DNA from: Rubricella aquisinus
Lineage (GTDB): Bacteria > Pseudomonadota > Alphaproteobacteria > Rhodobacterales > Rhodobacteraceae
NCBI RefSeq assembly: GCF_014199445.1
Contig: NZ_JACIJS010000001.1
Location: 320,940-384,939, forward strand
Direction of reading: 5' to 3'
Length of the DNA stretch: 64,000 nucleotides
The notes under the pieces are model-generated. The model was given only the letters and a program-made list of their open reading frames with translations. It did no database searches and was not told the DNA's origin. Shown here one piece after another: positions 26,706 through 36,932 of this stretch. How positions within the stretch are numbered: the stretch's first letter is position 1; every line of letters starts with the position of its first letter. The position numbers and the translations under genes were made by a program.

Positions 26706-28373
26706 ATGGCCGCTTATCAATACGTTTACCACATGGACGGCGTGTCCAAGACCTATCCCGGTGGCAAGAAATGCTTTGAGAATATCCGCCTGTCCTTCCT
26801 GCCCGGTGTGAAAATCGGTGTCGTGGGCGTGAACGGGTCGGGGAAATCCACCCTGATGCGGATCATGGCTGGGATCGACAAGGATTTCACCGGGGAGGCA
26901 TGGGCCGCCGAAGGTGCCAAGGTCGGTTATCTTCCGCAGGAGCCGCATCTGGATGAAAGCCTCACCGTGCGCGAAAATGTCATGCTGGGTGTGGCGGAAA
27001 AGCAGGCCAAGATCACCCGCTTCAATGAGATCGCGATGCAGATCGCAGAGGATTATTCCGACGAACTGATGGAGGAGATGACGGCCCTTCAGGATCAGAT
27101 CGACGCGGAAAACCTGTGGGATCTGGATGCGCAGATCGACGTCGCGATGGAAGCCCTGCGCTGCCCCCCCGATGACGCGAATGTCGAAACCCTGTCGGGA
27201 GGGGAACGCCGCCGGGTGGCACTGTGCAAGCTGCTCCTTGAAGCGCCCGAGATGCTGCTGCTTGACGAGCCGACCAACCATCTGGATGCGGAAACCATCG
27301 CATGGCTGCAACAGCACCTCATCGCCTATAAGGGCACGATCCTGATCGTCACCCACGACCGCTATTTCCTCGATGACATCACCGGATGGATTTTGGAATT
27401 GGATCGCGGGCGCGGCATTCCCTATGAAGGCAATTATTCCGCATGGCTAGAGCAGAAGGCCAAGCGCCTCTCGCAGGAAGCGCGGGAGGACAAGACCCGC
27501 CAGAAAACCCTTGAGCGCGAACTGGAATGGATCCGGCAGGGTGCGAAGGCGCGTCAGGCCAAGCAAAAGGCTCGGATCAACGCCTATAACGACCTCGCGA
27601 ACCAATCCGAGCGGGAAAAAGTCACCCGCGCGCAGATCGTTATCCCCAACGGCCCGCGGCTTGGCGGCAAGGTGATCGAAGTGACGGACCTCAAGAAAGG
27701 CTTCGGGGATCGGTTGCTGATTGATGGCCTGAACTTCTCCATCCCGCCGGGGGCGGTTGTCGGTGTGATCGGGCCGAACGGCGCGGGTAAATCGACGCTG
27801 TTCCGAATGCTCACCGGGCAGGAACAGCCCGATGGCGGCAGCGTGGAATTTGGCGACACGGTGCAACTCTCCTATGTCGATCAGTCCCGCGACAGCCTTG
27901 ATGACGCGCAGACCGTTTGGCACGAAATCTCCGACGGGCTTGATATCATCAAGCTGGGCGATGCGGAAATGAACAGCCGCGCCTATGTCGGTGCGTTCAA
28001 CTTCAAAGGCGGCGATCAGCAGAAAAAGATCGGCCTGTTGTCGGGGGGTGAGCGGAACCGGGTGCATATGGCCAAGCTGCTGCGCTCCGGCGGGAACGTG
28101 CTGCTGCTCGATGAACCGACCAACGATCTGGACGTGGAGACGCTGCGCGCGCTTGAGGACGCGCTGACCGATTTCGCGGGATGTGCGGTGATCATCTCCC
28201 ACGACCGATTTTTCCTTGATCGCCTGTGTACGCATATCCTCGCCTTTGAGGGCGAAGGCCATGTGGAATGGTTCGAGGGCAACTTCGAGGAATACGAGGC
28301 CGACAAAATCCGCCGTCTGGGGGCCGATGCGGCGCAGCCGAAGCGCATTAAGTATAAGAAGTTTACGAGGTGA
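26706..28373 (+). CDS. ettA: Energy-dependent translational throttle protein EttA (ABC-F)
   Basis: AAGGAG precedes the ATG. The 555-residue protein is a soluble ABC-F ATPase with Walker A GVNGSGKST and GPNGAGKST, signatures LSGGERRRVAL and LSGGERNRVHM, and no membrane domain. The linker between domains contains REDKTRQKTLERELEWIRQG, and the arm insertion is EttA-like. EttA binds the ribosomal E site and gates the first translation cycle according to ATP/ADP ratio. Its last 11 nt overlap the opposing AT-rich gene. Confidence 0.95.
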   Translation: MAAYQYVYHMDGVSKTYPGGKKCFENIRLSFLPGVKIGVVGVNGSGKSTLMRIMAGIDKDFTGEAWAAEGAKVGYLPQEPHLDESLTVRENVMLGVAEKQAKITRFNEIAMQIAEDYSDELMEEMTALQDQIDAENLWDLDAQIDVAMEALRCPPDDANVETLSGGERRRVALCKLLLEAPEMLLLDEPTNHLDAETIAWLQQHLIAYKGTILIVTHDRYFLDDITGWILELDRGRGIPYEGNYSAWLEQKAKRLSQEAREDKTRQKTLERELEWIRQGAKARQAKQKARINAYNDLANQSEREKVTRAQIVIPNGPRLGGKVIEVTDLKKGFGDRLLIDGLNFSIPPGAVVGVIGPNGAGKSTLFRMLTGQEQPDGGSVEFGDTVQLSYVDQSRDSLDDAQTVWHEISDGLDIIKLGDAEMNSRAYVGAFNFKGGDQQKKIGLLSGGERNRVHMAKLLRSGGNVLLLDEPTNDLDVETLRALEDALTDFAGCAVIISHDRFFLDRLCTHILAFEGEGHVEWFEGNFEEYEADKIRRLGADAAQPKRIKYKKFTR

Positions 28374-29256
28374 TTTCTTGAATAACCAAAAGCGATTTCA
28401 AGCGATTGTTAATGCTCTCATTACGTAATGCTCTAAATGAAATATCAGAATTGCGTTGGGATATTGGTATGCGAGAGAGAGCATTTCGAGCTAAGCTATC
28501 TGTTATCTTAGCAATGAAGTCATTATTTTTCATATCGTTTCCTAGCTCAAATGATACAGTTCTTTCTAATTCTGGTATGTAAAAGCGCCCCTTATAAGTA
28601 TTTACATTGTAGCTAGAAACAATTCCGTGATAATCTGAAAAATCCTCTGATGTAATGGTTTTTTTGACATAATCATAGGTATTTATATCAAAGTAGTAGT
28701 CTAGCTGCTCATTTTCTCCTGAAATATTAAAATTTATATCGGCTATATTTGCCGTTCTTGAGAAAGCGATGGGTCTATGAATTGATAAAATCCCACTTTC
28801 GCATTTTTCAATAACAGCATCAAAGCGTTCTTCAGTAAGATTATCCGGAAGCACAAAATCTGAGTCAACTCGGTTACGATGCTCCCTTATTTGGCTACCA
28901 AGAACCTCCTCAAAGTTAGGTTCAAACCCTAGAGACTCCGCAATGACATAAGAAACAGCAGACTTCATCAACCACCCAAAACTGGAATCAGATGAAGCCA
29001 CACCAGAAGAGAGAATTGCGGTCCCTAAACTGACAGCGACTGCCTGCTTCCAAGATCCTTCCTCACTTATTTGTGCCAAAACTTGAAAACCCTGAGTGCT
29101 GGGCGACTGTGTTTTGATTGTTCCATTAATTAATAAATGCGTAGTTAGAGAAATAACTCTCTCAAAACCAATTAGACTCTGCGCAACATCATAAAATTGG
29201 ATTTGAGCATCGTCAGCAGCGCTGCCTCGATAACGCAACTCGATTATATTTGACAT
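28363..29256 (-). CDS. AT-rich orphan gene of unknown function
   Basis: The 297-residue protein has no relative among its neighbours and a base composition far from theirs: three 60-nt lines sampled inside it are about 30, 40 and 45 percent GC. The N-terminal pattern IELRYRGSAADDAQIQFYDVAQSLIGFERVISLTTHLLING resembles, from memory, an uncharacterised family (possibly DUF7946) scattered among bacteria. Around residues 70-113 a Gly/Ser/Ala-rich hydrophobic stretch (AVAVSLGTAILSSGVA, WLMKSAVSYVIAESLGF) could be a membrane hairpin or buried helix. The remainder is soluble and Asn/Asp-rich. It overlaps the ettA 3' end and looks acquired by transfer. Family and function are not established. Confidence 0.8.
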   Translation of the reverse strand: MSNIIELRYRGSAADDAQIQFYDVAQSLIGFERVISLTTHLLINGTIKTQSPSTQGFQVLAQISEEGSWKQAVAVSLGTAILSSGVASSDSSFGWLMKSAVSYVIAESLGFEPNFEEVLGSQIREHRNRVDSDFVLPDNLTEERFDAVIEKCESGILSIHRPIAFSRTANIADINFNISGENEQLDYYFDINTYDYVKKTITSEDFSDYHGIVSSYNVNTYKGRFYIPELERTVSFELGNDMKNNDFIAKITDSLARNALSRIPISQRNSDISFRALRNESINNRLKSLLVIQEITS

Positions 29257-29321
29257 ATGTGAATCCTTTAACGCACTTTATTAAATAATCTCAAAATATT
29301 AATTTTGTCAAATAACACAAT
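28374..29321. other. AT-rich island between ettA and xerC stops
   Basis: Composition drops sharply just after the ettA stop and returns to the GC-rich norm at the xerC stop (29322-29324). The island holds one gene and about 65 nt of AT-rich upstream sequence (29257-29321), the likely promoter region. I see no direct repeats, integrase gene or tRNA at its ends. Because the flanking genes converge, the insertion disrupted neither. Confidence 0.75.
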
Positions 29322-30236
29322 TTAGAATCGTCTATGCGCCTTTCGGTACACATCCATCAGTTTCGCCTCGTCAAGCCCAGTGTAGATTTGCGTCGATTGC
29401 AAGGACGCGTGGCCGAGCAATTCCTGAATCGCCCGCAAATCACCGCCCGCGTTCAAAAGATGCGTGGCGAAGGAATGGCGCAGCGCGTGGGGCGTGGTGG
29501 TTTCGGGTAGGCCAAGCTCAGCGCGAATTTCCGCAACCCGCTTTGCCACCAGCCGGGCGCTGAACGGCCCGCCGCGTACACCGCGAAACAGCGGCGCGTG
29601 CCGCTCCAGCGGATGCGGGCAGAGCGCGACATAGGCCTCCACCGCTTGTGCCGCGACGGGCAGGACGGGCAATTGCCGCTCTTTCCCGCCCTTGCCCCGG
29701 ATGGTCAGCACGTCGCCCAAGGGCGCGTCCCCGCCGGTGAGCGACAGCGCCTCCGATATCCGCAAGCCCAATCCATAGAGCAGCGTCAGCACCGCCGCGT
29801 CGCGCGCGCCCACCCAGCGGGGTTCGGTCGCGGCGGCGATCTCTATCATCTCTGACGCGGCATCGGCGCTGATCGGGCGCGGCAGCCGCTTTTTCGCGCG
29901 GGGGGAGCGGGCGGCATGGACCGCCGTTCCCTCAATCCCTTCGACATCCGCGAGCCAGCGAAAGAAGGATTTGACCGCCGACAGGCTGCGCGCCGCAGAC
30001 CGCGCGCTCAGGCCACGGCCCCGCGCATTGGCCACATAGGCGCGCATGTCGGATTGGGTGACTTTGCCAAGCGCCACGCGGCCCGCACCCTCCCCCTGAT
30101 GGATCACCAGAAAGCCCAAGAAACCGGCCACATCCCGGCGATAGGCATCAATGGTATGGGGGGACGCACCGCGCGCGGCGCTCAGTTCGCTGAGCCACCG
30201 GGTCAGCAGATATTCGGCCTCATGCGCCGCACTCAT
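29322..30236 (-). CDS. xerC: Tyrosine recombinase XerC
   Basis: The 304-residue protein has a SAM-like N-terminal DNA-binding domain (to about residue 105) and the full catalytic set: Arg159 (GLGLRISE), Lys182 (GKGGKE), His250 and Arg253 (PHALRHSFATHLL), His276 (LGHASLQ) and Tyr285 (STQIYT). It resolves chromosome dimers at dif with XerD; FtsK, encoded at 55962, activates that process. The gene is the last of a DUF484-xerC unit with an ATGA overlap. It is a housekeeping recombinase, not the integrase of the adjacent AT-rich island. Confidence 0.95.
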   Translation of the reverse strand: MSAAHEAEYLLTRWLSELSAARGASPHTIDAYRRDVAGFLGFLVIHQGEGAGRVALGKVTQSDMRAYVANARGRGLSARSAARSLSAVKSFFRWLADVEGIEGTAVHAARSPRAKKRLPRPISADAASEMIEIAAATEPRWVGARDAAVLTLLYGLGLRISEALSLTGGDAPLGDVLTIRGKGGKERQLPVLPVAAQAVEAYVALCPHPLERHAPLFRGVRGGPFSARLVAKRVAEIRAELGLPETTTPHALRHSFATHLLNAGGDLRAIQELLGHASLQSTQIYTGLDEAKLMDVYRKAHRRF

Positions 30237-30907
30237 TCGATCCAGCGGCGCACGATCCGCTCAAAACAGCCCGCGAAGAACGCCAGAAGGTCGGTGCCCT
30301 GATCCGGCGCAAAGCGGCCCGCATCCTGTGCGCCAAACACCAGCATCGCCGCCCGCCGACCGGGACCAAGGTCAAGGCGCAGCACCGCCTCCGAGGTGAT
30401 CTCCGGCGCGACGATCCCGTCGATTTCAACCGCACGCAGAAGGATACCCTTGCGCGCGTCCCCGTCGCGATCCCCGAAATAGGTCGCGATGGAGCCTTTC
30501 GGGAGCGCCTTCACCCCCTGCAACTGATCAAGAGCGGTGGCGGCAGCGCCGTCGGCTTCCAGCACCAGATGCACCTCATCGACGGTCAGCACCGGAGCGA
30601 GCCGGTCTTGCAACACCGACAGGAAGCCCGCGAAATCCTGCGGCTCCAGAAGGCTCAGCACCGCGCGTTGGATCGCATTGGTACCCGCGATATTCTCATA
30701 GGCTGCCGCCAGAACGGACCGGTGGGTTTCCTCAAGCTGGCCCAGCTTGCCCTCCAGCCGTTCGACGAACACGCCGCGCAGATCGACGATGTTGCCCCCA
30801 TCGGGCTGCCCGGCGTCCAGTAGGCGCGCCATCACCTCCCGATCATCCAGCACGATGTCAGGATGAGCGAGGATCGTTTCGCGGATCGCGGCGATGGCGT
30901 CAGTCAT
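30233..30907 (-). CDS. DUF484 family protein
   Basis: A 224-residue soluble protein of the DUF484 family, which has a GAF-like fold. Visible features are the N-terminal helical part with LAHPDIVLDDREVMARLLDA and a coiled segment ERLEGKLGQLEETHRSVLAAA, then a beta-rich domain. DUF484 genes commonly sit directly upstream of xerC, as here, which suggests a link with recombination or cell division, but no function is proven. The stop overlaps the xerC start as ATGA. Confidence 0.88.
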   Translation of the reverse strand: MTDAIAAIRETILAHPDIVLDDREVMARLLDAGQPDGGNIVDLRGVFVERLEGKLGQLEETHRSVLAAAYENIAGTNAIQRAVLSLLEPQDFAGFLSVLQDRLAPVLTVDEVHLVLEADGAAATALDQLQGVKALPKGSIATYFGDRDGDARKGILLRAVEIDGIVAPEITSEAVLRLDLGPGRRAAMLVFGAQDAGRFAPDQGTDLLAFFAGCFERIVRRWIE

Positions 30908-30921
30908 ATCTCAGGCTCCGA

Positions 30922-31575
30922 TCAGACGATTTTCTGCCCGGTCTTGGCCCAGTCCGACAGGAACGCGGCAAGACCCGCATCGGTCAGCGGATGATCGGCC
31001 AGCTTTTTCAGAACAGCAGCCGGTGCGGTGACCACATCGGCGCCGATCCGGGCGGATTCGGTGATGTGGTTCACCGTACGGATAGAGGCCGCGAGGATTT
31101 CCGTCTCATAGCCATAATTGTCATAGATCTGGCGAATATCCGCGATCAGCTCCATGCCATCCACGTTGATATCATCAAGTCGCCCGATGAACGGGCTGAT
31201 GAAGGTCGCGCCCGCCTTGGCCGCCAACAGCGCCTGATTGGCAGAAAAGCAAAGCGTGACGTTGACCATCTGCCCCTCGCTCGACAGGGTGCGGCAGGTT
31301 TTGAGCCCGGCCCAGGTGAGCGGAACCTTAACGGCGATGTTATCTGCGATCTGCGCCAGTTTACGGCCTTCTGCGATCATCTCATCGGCGTCGGTCGCGG
31401 CGACTTCGGCGCTGACGGGGCCGGGGATCAGGTCACAAATCTCCTTGGTCACTTCGAGGATATCGCGACCGGATTTCAGGATCAGGGACGGGTTCGTCGT
31501 CACACCATCGACAAATCCCAGCTCGTGCAGTTCGGCGATTTCGTCAATATTGGCGGTATCTACAAAGAATTTCAT
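30922..31575 (-). CDS. tal: Transaldolase, MipB/TalC small-subunit type
   Basis: The 217-residue protein starts [20 protein letters not shown] and carries [13 protein letters not shown] and the Schiff-base lysine Lys83 in NIAVKVPLT. This short class comprises transaldolases and fructose-6-phosphate aldolases, decamers in the cytosol. Annotation as transaldolase is usual in alphaproteobacteria, but aldolase activity cannot be excluded by sequence alone. It is divergent from priA with 159 nt between starts and 14 nt ahead of the DUF484 gene. Confidence 0.92.
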   Translation of the reverse strand: MKFFVDTANIDEIAELHELGFVDGVTTNPSLILKSGRDILEVTKEICDLIPGPVSAEVAATDADEMIAEGRKLAQIADNIAVKVPLTWAGLKTCRTLSSEGQMVNVTLCFSANQALLAAKAGATFISPFIGRLDDINVDGMELIADIRQIYDNYGYETEILAASIRTVNHITESARIGADVVTAPAAVLKKLADHPLTDAGLAAFLSDWAKTGQKIV

Positions 31576-31734
31576 CCGTGTGGCCCTTCGTTTGTGTGGA
31601 TTTGCGCGGACCATAGCGAAAGGGGGGCAAGGGGGGAATACGTCAATTGCGCCAAAAAGGCGCTCCGAGGCCATAATTCGACGGGCAGCGCTCGGCTCTT
31701 GCGCGGGCAGGGTGATTGCAGGCAAACACAGGCC

Positions 31735-33927
31735 ATGACCCCAGAGTTTTTCCATGAAGGCGATCGCGTCGGCATCCTCACATCGGAGCCGATCGGGCGC
31801 GTTCTGGATTACCGTGCGCCAGAGGGCGGCGTGAGCAATGGTGCCTATGTTCAGGTGCCGCTTGGCCCGCGCAAGGTGACGGGTGTGGTGTGGTCCGCCG
31901 GGGACGGGGATTATCCGCTGGAAAAGCTGCGCCCGGTGGCAACGGTGATCGACGCGCCCGCGATGCTGCCGGGGATGAAACAGTTTCTGACGCGGGTGGC
32001 GGAATATACGCTAACCCCCCTTGATGCGGTGCTGCGGCTGGCGACCCGCGCGCCGGGGCTGGCCGATCCACCGAGCAAGCGGCGGGTGTATCGGCTTGGT
32101 GACGCGCGGCCCGACCGGATGACGCCCGCGCGTGCGCGGGTGATCGCCACGCTGGAGGAATTGGGCGGGGCACCATTGCCGCCCGCTGACCTGGCGCAGC
32201 TCGCCGGTGTCAGCACTGGCGTTTTGAAAGGGCTGGAGGAGGCGGGCACCCTCATTGTGCAGGCCGCCCCGCGCGACGCGCCCTTCCCCACGCTTGATCC
32301 CGACCGCCCGTCCAAACCGCTTAACGACGATCAGCGGCGCGGGGCGGCGCAGTTGCGCGAAGCCGTGCGCAGCGGCACCTATGGCACCACCCTGCTGAAG
32401 GGCGTGACCGGATCGGGCAAGACCGAAGTGTATTTGGAGGCCGTGGCGGAGGCACTGCGCTGCGGACGTCAGGCGCTTGTTCTATTGCCTGAGATAGCAC
32501 TGACCGGGGCCTTTATCGAGCGGGTGGAAAAGCGGTTCGGCGCGAAACCCGCCGAATGGCATTCGGGCGTGACCCCGGCCAATCGCCGCCGCGCGTGGAA
32601 AGCGGTGGCGGAGGGGCAGGCACGGCTCGTTGTCGGCGCGCGCTCTGCCCTGTTCCTGCCGTTCCGCGATCTGGGCCTGATCATCGTGGATGAGGAGCAT
32701 GACGGCTCCTACAAGCAGGAGGATGGCGTGCTTTACCACGCCCGCGACATGGCCGTGCTGCGCGCGAGCCTGTCTGCCGCGCAAACCGTGCTGGCCACCG
32801 CGACCCCTGCACTGGAGACATGGGCCAATGCGGAGGCCGGGAAATACGCGCGGATCGAGCTGACAGAACGGTTCGGGACCGCCCTTTTGCCGGAGATGCG
32901 CGCGGTCGATATGCGCGGCGCGGCCCTGCCCCGCGATCAGTGGATCGGTGGGGAATTGGCGAAAGGGATCGACGCGCGGCTTGGCACCGGGGAGCAGTCG
33001 CTGTTGTTTCTGAACCGGCGCGGCTATGCCCCGCTGACCGTGTGCCGTGCCTGTGGGGAGCAGGTCGGTTGTCACCAATGCGATGCGCGCATGGTGGAGC
33101 ATCGGTTCATCAACCGGCTGATGTGCCACCAATGCGGGGAAACCCGGCCCATTCCACCCGCCTGCCCGGCCTGCGGGAAAGAAGAAACGCTCGCCGCAAT
33201 CGGGCCGGGTGTGGAGCGCTTGGCGGAGGAGGTCACGGCCCGCTGGCCCGACGCGCGCGTCGCGGTGCTGTCATCGGACATGACCGAAAGCGCGCGCGCC
33301 CTGCGCGACCGGATTGACGCGATTGCCGACGGTGGGGCGGATATCATCATCGGCACGCAGATGGTCGCCAAGGGGCACAATTTTCCGTTGCTCACGCTGG
33401 TGGGGGTGATCGACGCGGATCTGGGGCTTCAAGGCGGTGATCTGCGCGCGGCGGAGCGGACGTTTCAACTGATCCGGCAGGTCGCGGGCCGGGCCGGGCG
33501 CGCGGACAAGCCGGGCCTGTGCCTGATCCAGACGCATCTGCCTGACAACCCGGTGATCGGCGCGATCCTGTCAGGCGATGATGAGGCGTTCTGGCGAAGC
33601 GAGGCCGCCGCGCGCCAACAGCTTGGCGCACCACCCTATGGCCGCTGGGCCGGAGTGATCGTCAGCGGACCGGATGAGCGGTTGACATTCGACACCGCGC
33701 GTGCGCTGGCACGCGAAGCAGGCCTGTTCACCCAAGCATCCGCGAGCCTCCTTGGCCCCGCGCCCGCGCCCGTGGCAAAGGTAAGGGGCCGCACCCGCGT
33801 CAGATTGCTGGTCAAAGCGCCCAAGGGCGTCGCACTGCAACCCCTCTTGGCGGAATGGCGGGACCGGGTGAAAGCCCCGAATGGCGTGCGGGTCACGTTG
33901 GACATTGACCCGCAATCCTTTTTCTAG
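31735..33927 (+). CDS. priA: Primosomal protein N' (replication restart helicase)
   Basis: The ATG at 31735 gives 730 residues, normal for PriA. The N-terminal DNA-binding domain starts [13 protein letters not shown]. The helicase core has Walker [15 protein letters not shown] near residue 222 and [10 protein letters not shown] near 317. Between residues about 436 and 485 lie the paired zinc motifs [13 protein letters not shown] and CHQCGE...CPACG. Motif V/VI is [13 protein letters not shown] and [14 protein letters not shown]. It restarts stalled forks. A continuous frame extends upstream to 30991, but that part is antisense to transaldolase. Confidence 0.96.
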   Translation: MTPEFFHEGDRVGILTSEPIGRVLDYRAPEGGVSNGAYVQVPLGPRKVTGVVWSAGDGDYPLEKLRPVATVIDAPAMLPGMKQFLTRVAEYTLTPLDAVLRLATRAPGLADPPSKRRVYRLGDARPDRMTPARARVIATLEELGGAPLPPADLAQLAGVSTGVLKGLEEAGTLIVQAAPRDAPFPTLDPDRPSKPLNDDQRRGAAQLREAVRSGTYGTTLLKGVTGSGKTEVYLEAVAEALRCGRQALVLLPEIALTGAFIERVEKRFGAKPAEWHSGVTPANRRRAWKAVAEGQARLVVGARSALFLPFRDLGLIIVDEEHDGSYKQEDGVLYHARDMAVLRASLSAAQTVLATATPALETWANAEAGKYARIELTERFGTALLPEMRAVDMRGAALPRDQWIGGELAKGIDARLGTGEQSLLFLNRRGYAPLTVCRACGEQVGCHQCDARMVEHRFINRLMCHQCGETRPIPPACPACGKEETLAAIGPGVERLAEEVTARWPDARVAVLSSDMTESARALRDRIDAIADGGADIIIGTQMVAKGHNFPLLTLVGVIDADLGLQGGDLRAAERTFQLIRQVAGRAGRADKPGLCLIQTHLPDNPVIGAILSGDDEAFWRSEAAARQQLGAPPYGRWAGVIVSGPDERLTFDTARALAREAGLFTQASASLLGPAPAPVAKVRGRTRVRLLVKAPKGVALQPLLAEWRDRVKAPNGVRVTLDIDPQSFF

Positions 33928-33935
33928 GGACGTGA

Positions 33936-35039
33936 TCAGCCCCTGTGGATCAACGATTCCAGCAGGCGCGGATCATAGCTCGATTGCGCGAATGTCTCCC
34001 CCCGCGTGAGGATGGAGATCGCGTCATGGCTGTGCAGGCTTTCCTGATGGCTGGCGATCACGCGGAAATCCCCGGCGGCCTGCGCACCTTCAAGCGCTTC
34101 ACAAAGAAGCCGCACGGCATCCTCGACAAAGATCGGGTTCGCGCCGTTCAATTCCGCAAATGCCTGCTCATCCTCCCGCTTGACCATCACTTGCGTCTCC
34201 GTCGGGATGGCGGTGGCGCACATCTCCACCAGATCCTCGATCCAGAGCGGCGCATCGCCTTCAAGGGCAGCGGAAATGCGCGCAACCGACCGCTGGGAAT
34301 GCGGTGTGGCGATCTGCGCACGCTCCCGCCGGGCATGTTCGGACAGCTCAAGCGAGCAGGGGCAGGTCGATGAATAGACGTAATCAAGGTGGATCACACG
34401 CGTGCTGACACCATCCTGCTTGAGCATCTCAAAGGACACGTCGTAATACTGATACCCGCTCAAACCAGAGCGCAGCGACGTCTTGAGCATCGGATAGCGG
34501 AACCGCAACTGAATGCGCGCGTCGAAACTTTCCAGATCGGTGATGTAGCTGTCGAGCACCGCGTCGATTTTCTCAAAATCGAAGCAATCCTCGGCATGGG
34601 CGTAAAAGGACCGCATGATGCGGCTCATGTTGATGCCCTTTTTCGTGGCCTCCAACGACACGGACCCAGTGACGGAGGTTTCGAGCGTCAGAACCTCCCC
34701 GTCGCGGGTGCGGAATTTCAGCGGCAGCCGAAAATTGGAGATGCCGACATGCTGAATCTCCGCATGGGCGCCTTTGATCAGGCTTTCCGGGCCGTTTTGC
34801 AGATCGGGCATCGTGGCCTTGTACTGCGCATCGGGCGTGAAATCCTCGGGGTAGTCGCGATTGAGCATGCCCTGCGCGCGCGGCTGCAGCGCCATCAGCG
34901 CGGACAGATCAAGCGCTGCCGCAGAGGACGGATCGGCTTCGGCCAATCGGCGCAGCGTTTCCAGCGCGGCCTGCGCCTCATCGGTGGTGGGTTTGGACAC
35001 TTCCGTTTCGGAAGCGATTTTCGTGGTGATCATATTCAT
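33936..35039 (-). CDS. folE2: GTP cyclohydrolase FolE2 (type IB)
   Basis: A GGGGAGAG site precedes the ATG at 35039; the product has 367 residues. The family motif with the metal-binding Cys is SSTCPCSLELSEHARRE, followed by PHSQRS. KKGINMSRIMRSFY near the middle is also typical of FolE2. The enzyme forms dihydroneopterin triphosphate for folate or queuosine-type pathways and, unlike FolE, can use metals other than zinc. In some bacteria it is Zur-regulated; I found no convincing Zur box in the 154-nt leader (35040-35193). Confidence 0.94.
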   Translation of the reverse strand: MNMITTKIASETEVSKPTTDEAQAALETLRRLAEADPSSAAALDLSALMALQPRAQGMLNRDYPEDFTPDAQYKATMPDLQNGPESLIKGAHAEIQHVGISNFRLPLKFRTRDGEVLTLETSVTGSVSLEATKKGINMSRIMRSFYAHAEDCFDFEKIDAVLDSYITDLESFDARIQLRFRYPMLKTSLRSGLSGYQYYDVSFEMLKQDGVSTRVIHLDYVYSSTCPCSLELSEHARRERAQIATPHSQRSVARISAALEGDAPLWIEDLVEMCATAIPTETQVMVKREDEQAFAELNGANPIFVEDAVRLLCEALEGAQAAGDFRVIASHQESLHSHDAISILTRGETFAQSSYDPRLLESLIHRG

Positions 35040-35193
35040 TTCACTCTCCCCAGAGCCGATGGGATCCGCATCTTTTGTGCAGCGTGATACGCCCAGACTC
35101 ACCTATCGGATCACACCGACAGACTCAGCGCACTGCACCGCGTTGCGCCATAACAAGTAGGTTTGCCTCCGCTCAATGCAATGAAAAACCGCG

Positions 35194-36381
35194 TTAATCG
35201 GTCTTTGTCTGCACTTCATCAAGGGTCAGGGACAACAGCGCACCCAGTGCAGCCATGGCGCTGAGCACGATCAGCGTGACCTCCGTACCCGCGTTGTCAG
35301 CCAGCACGCCAAGGCCCGCGCCCAGCACCAAAACACCCCCGATGACCGTGTTGGACACGGCGGTCCATGCGGGGCGATCCTCCTCCGCTGCCATGTCGAC
35401 AAGATGGGTGGAGCGCGCGGTGCGCACCCCCTGATGCGCGAACATGATAGCAAAAATGGCCAAAGGTGCAGCGATCTCCACCCGGATGAAAACAGCGGCG
35501 ATCAGGGTGACGCTGGCAATCGCTCCCGCGATGGCGAGCGTTTGGCGGCTGGAGTGATCAGACACCCGGCCCCACGCCCAGCCACTGATCAAAGCGGCAA
35601 TCGCGGAGGCCAAGAGAAGCGCCCCCAGCCCCGAAAACCAGCTTTCCGACCCGGCCCGATCAAGCGTGACAAGGAACGGCGGGGCCAGTGCCGTCGCCGT
35701 CAACGCCGCGCGCGCCGCGATGAAGCGGCGCAAGGCAGGAGCCGCGCGAAGCGTGTCAAGAAAGGCAATCGGCGCGGGGTTTTCCTCTGTCTCAGCGGGG
35801 TCTTCTTTGAGGCGGGTGAAGGTGAGGCTTGCGATCATCCAAAAGAGGGCCGCACCAAACACAGCCGCCAGCACAATGGCCATCCGCTCTGCCCCCACGA
35901 TCAGCAGCGCGGCAAAGGCCACAACCGCAATCGCCCCAACGGAGGAGGCCAGACCGGTCACCGATCCGCGTTGCGCCTTGGGCACCGTGCGGCCCAGGAC
36001 GTCCTTATAGCTGGTCGAGCAGACCGCCCGCGACAGCGCGGCAAAGGCGAGGCCCGCGCAGATCACGATCCCTGCCGCCGTCCCCTCCAGCAGTAGTGCA
36101 GCCGCCCCGATCACCAGCGCGCCCAGCGCCTGCCCAAACGCGCCCAACGCCCACATCCAGCGCCGTTCAGCCCATCCGGCCATGACCCGCGCGATCACAA
36201 GTTGCGGCAACAGCGCCCCGGCCTCCCGAATGGGGACAAGCAACCCGATAAGCGCGGAGGGCGCGCCCAGCGTGCTCATCAGCCAAGAGAGGACCAATTT
36301 TGCATCCAAAAACCCATCGGCGGTCTTTGAGGCAGAGAGGGAAAGCGTGTGGATAAGGCGATTGCGCTGTGTCTGTGTCAT
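35194..36381 (-). CDS. MFS transporter
   Basis: A 395-residue integral membrane protein with about 12 hydrophobic segments, LVPIREAGALLPQLVIA and a cytoplasmic loop around residues 190-205 (KEDPAETEENP). No substrate-specific motif is evident. The gene stands alone between folE2 and the DUF4864 gene. An efflux role is the default guess for such carriers; nothing nearby supports a substrate. Confidence 0.8.
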   Translation of the reverse strand: MTQTQRNRLIHTLSLSASKTADGFLDAKLVLSWLMSTLGAPSALIGLLVPIREAGALLPQLVIARVMAGWAERRWMWALGAFGQALGALVIGAAALLLEGTAAGIVICAGLAFAALSRAVCSTSYKDVLGRTVPKAQRGSVTGLASSVGAIAVVAFAALLIVGAERMAIVLAAVFGAALFWMIASLTFTRLKEDPAETEENPAPIAFLDTLRAAPALRRFIAARAALTATALAPPFLVTLDRAGSESWFSGLGALLLASAIAALISGWAWGRVSDHSSRQTLAIAGAIASVTLIAAVFIRVEIAAPLAIFAIMFAHQGVRTARSTHLVDMAAEEDRPAWTAVSNTVIGGVLVLGAGLGVLADNAGTEVTLIVLSAMAALGALLSLTLDEVQTKTD

Positions 36382-36527
36382 GCGGGGTTAATGCCGCGAG
36401 GGGCGATTTCGTTCACTCAAGCCGCGCCACCCGAATTTGGAGGGGCGTTCCAGCGGGCGGAAGACTGCCGCGCCGGATTTGACAGAACGGCCCGAAAAGC
36501 CACCCTCTTAGGAATGTGGAGGTAGCA

Positions 36528-36932
36528 ATGATGAAAAGACTTGGACTTGCCCTACTGATCAGCATCCTCGGGCTGTTGCCCGCGAAGGCCGATGAAGGTG
36601 CTGTGCGCGATGTGATCGCCAGCCAGATCGACGCCTTTTCGCGGGATGATTTCGCCGCCGCGTTCGATCACGCCTCACCCCTGATCCAGCATATGTTCCG
36701 CACACCGCAACGATTTGGCCAGATGGTGCAGACCGGCTATCCGATGGTGTGGCGGCCTGCGGGTGTGCGGTTCGGGCTGTATGAAAACCGGGAGGGGCGC
36801 ATCTACCAATATGTCGCGTTCGAGGATACGGCGGGTCGCAGCTATCTGACGGAATATGAGATGATCGAGCTCGACACCGGCTGGAAGATCAACGGCGTGC
36901 GAATGCTGCCCGACGCGTCCTTTGGCGCTTAA
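36528..36932 (+). CDS. DUF4864 secreted protein
   Basis: GGAGGT precedes the ATG at 36528; an ATG at 36531 is also possible. The 134-residue product has a Sec signal peptide (LGLALLISILGLLPAKA) and a small NTF2-like alpha/beta domain. VIASQIDAFSRDDFAAAFDHASP, FGQMVQTGYPMVWRP and GWKINGVRML are typical of DUF4864. Periplasmic location is expected; function unknown. The 146-nt upstream gap (36382-36527) holds nothing I recognise. Confidence 0.85.
   Translation: MMKRLGLALLISILGLLPAKADEGAVRDVIASQIDAFSRDDFAAAFDHASPLIQHMFRTPQRFGQMVQTGYPMVWRPAGVRFGLYENREGRIYQYVAFEDTAGRSYLTEYEMIELDTGWKINGVRMLPDASFGA

Noticed and set aside
29322-30236. Tyrosine recombinase as integrase of the AT-rich island
   Set aside because: Its sequence and DUF484 coupling are those of housekeeping XerC, and the island has no visible att-like repeats.
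30991-31734. Upstream extension of the priA frame by 248 codons
   Set aside because: It is antisense to transaldolase; the PriA N-terminus clearly begins at 31735.
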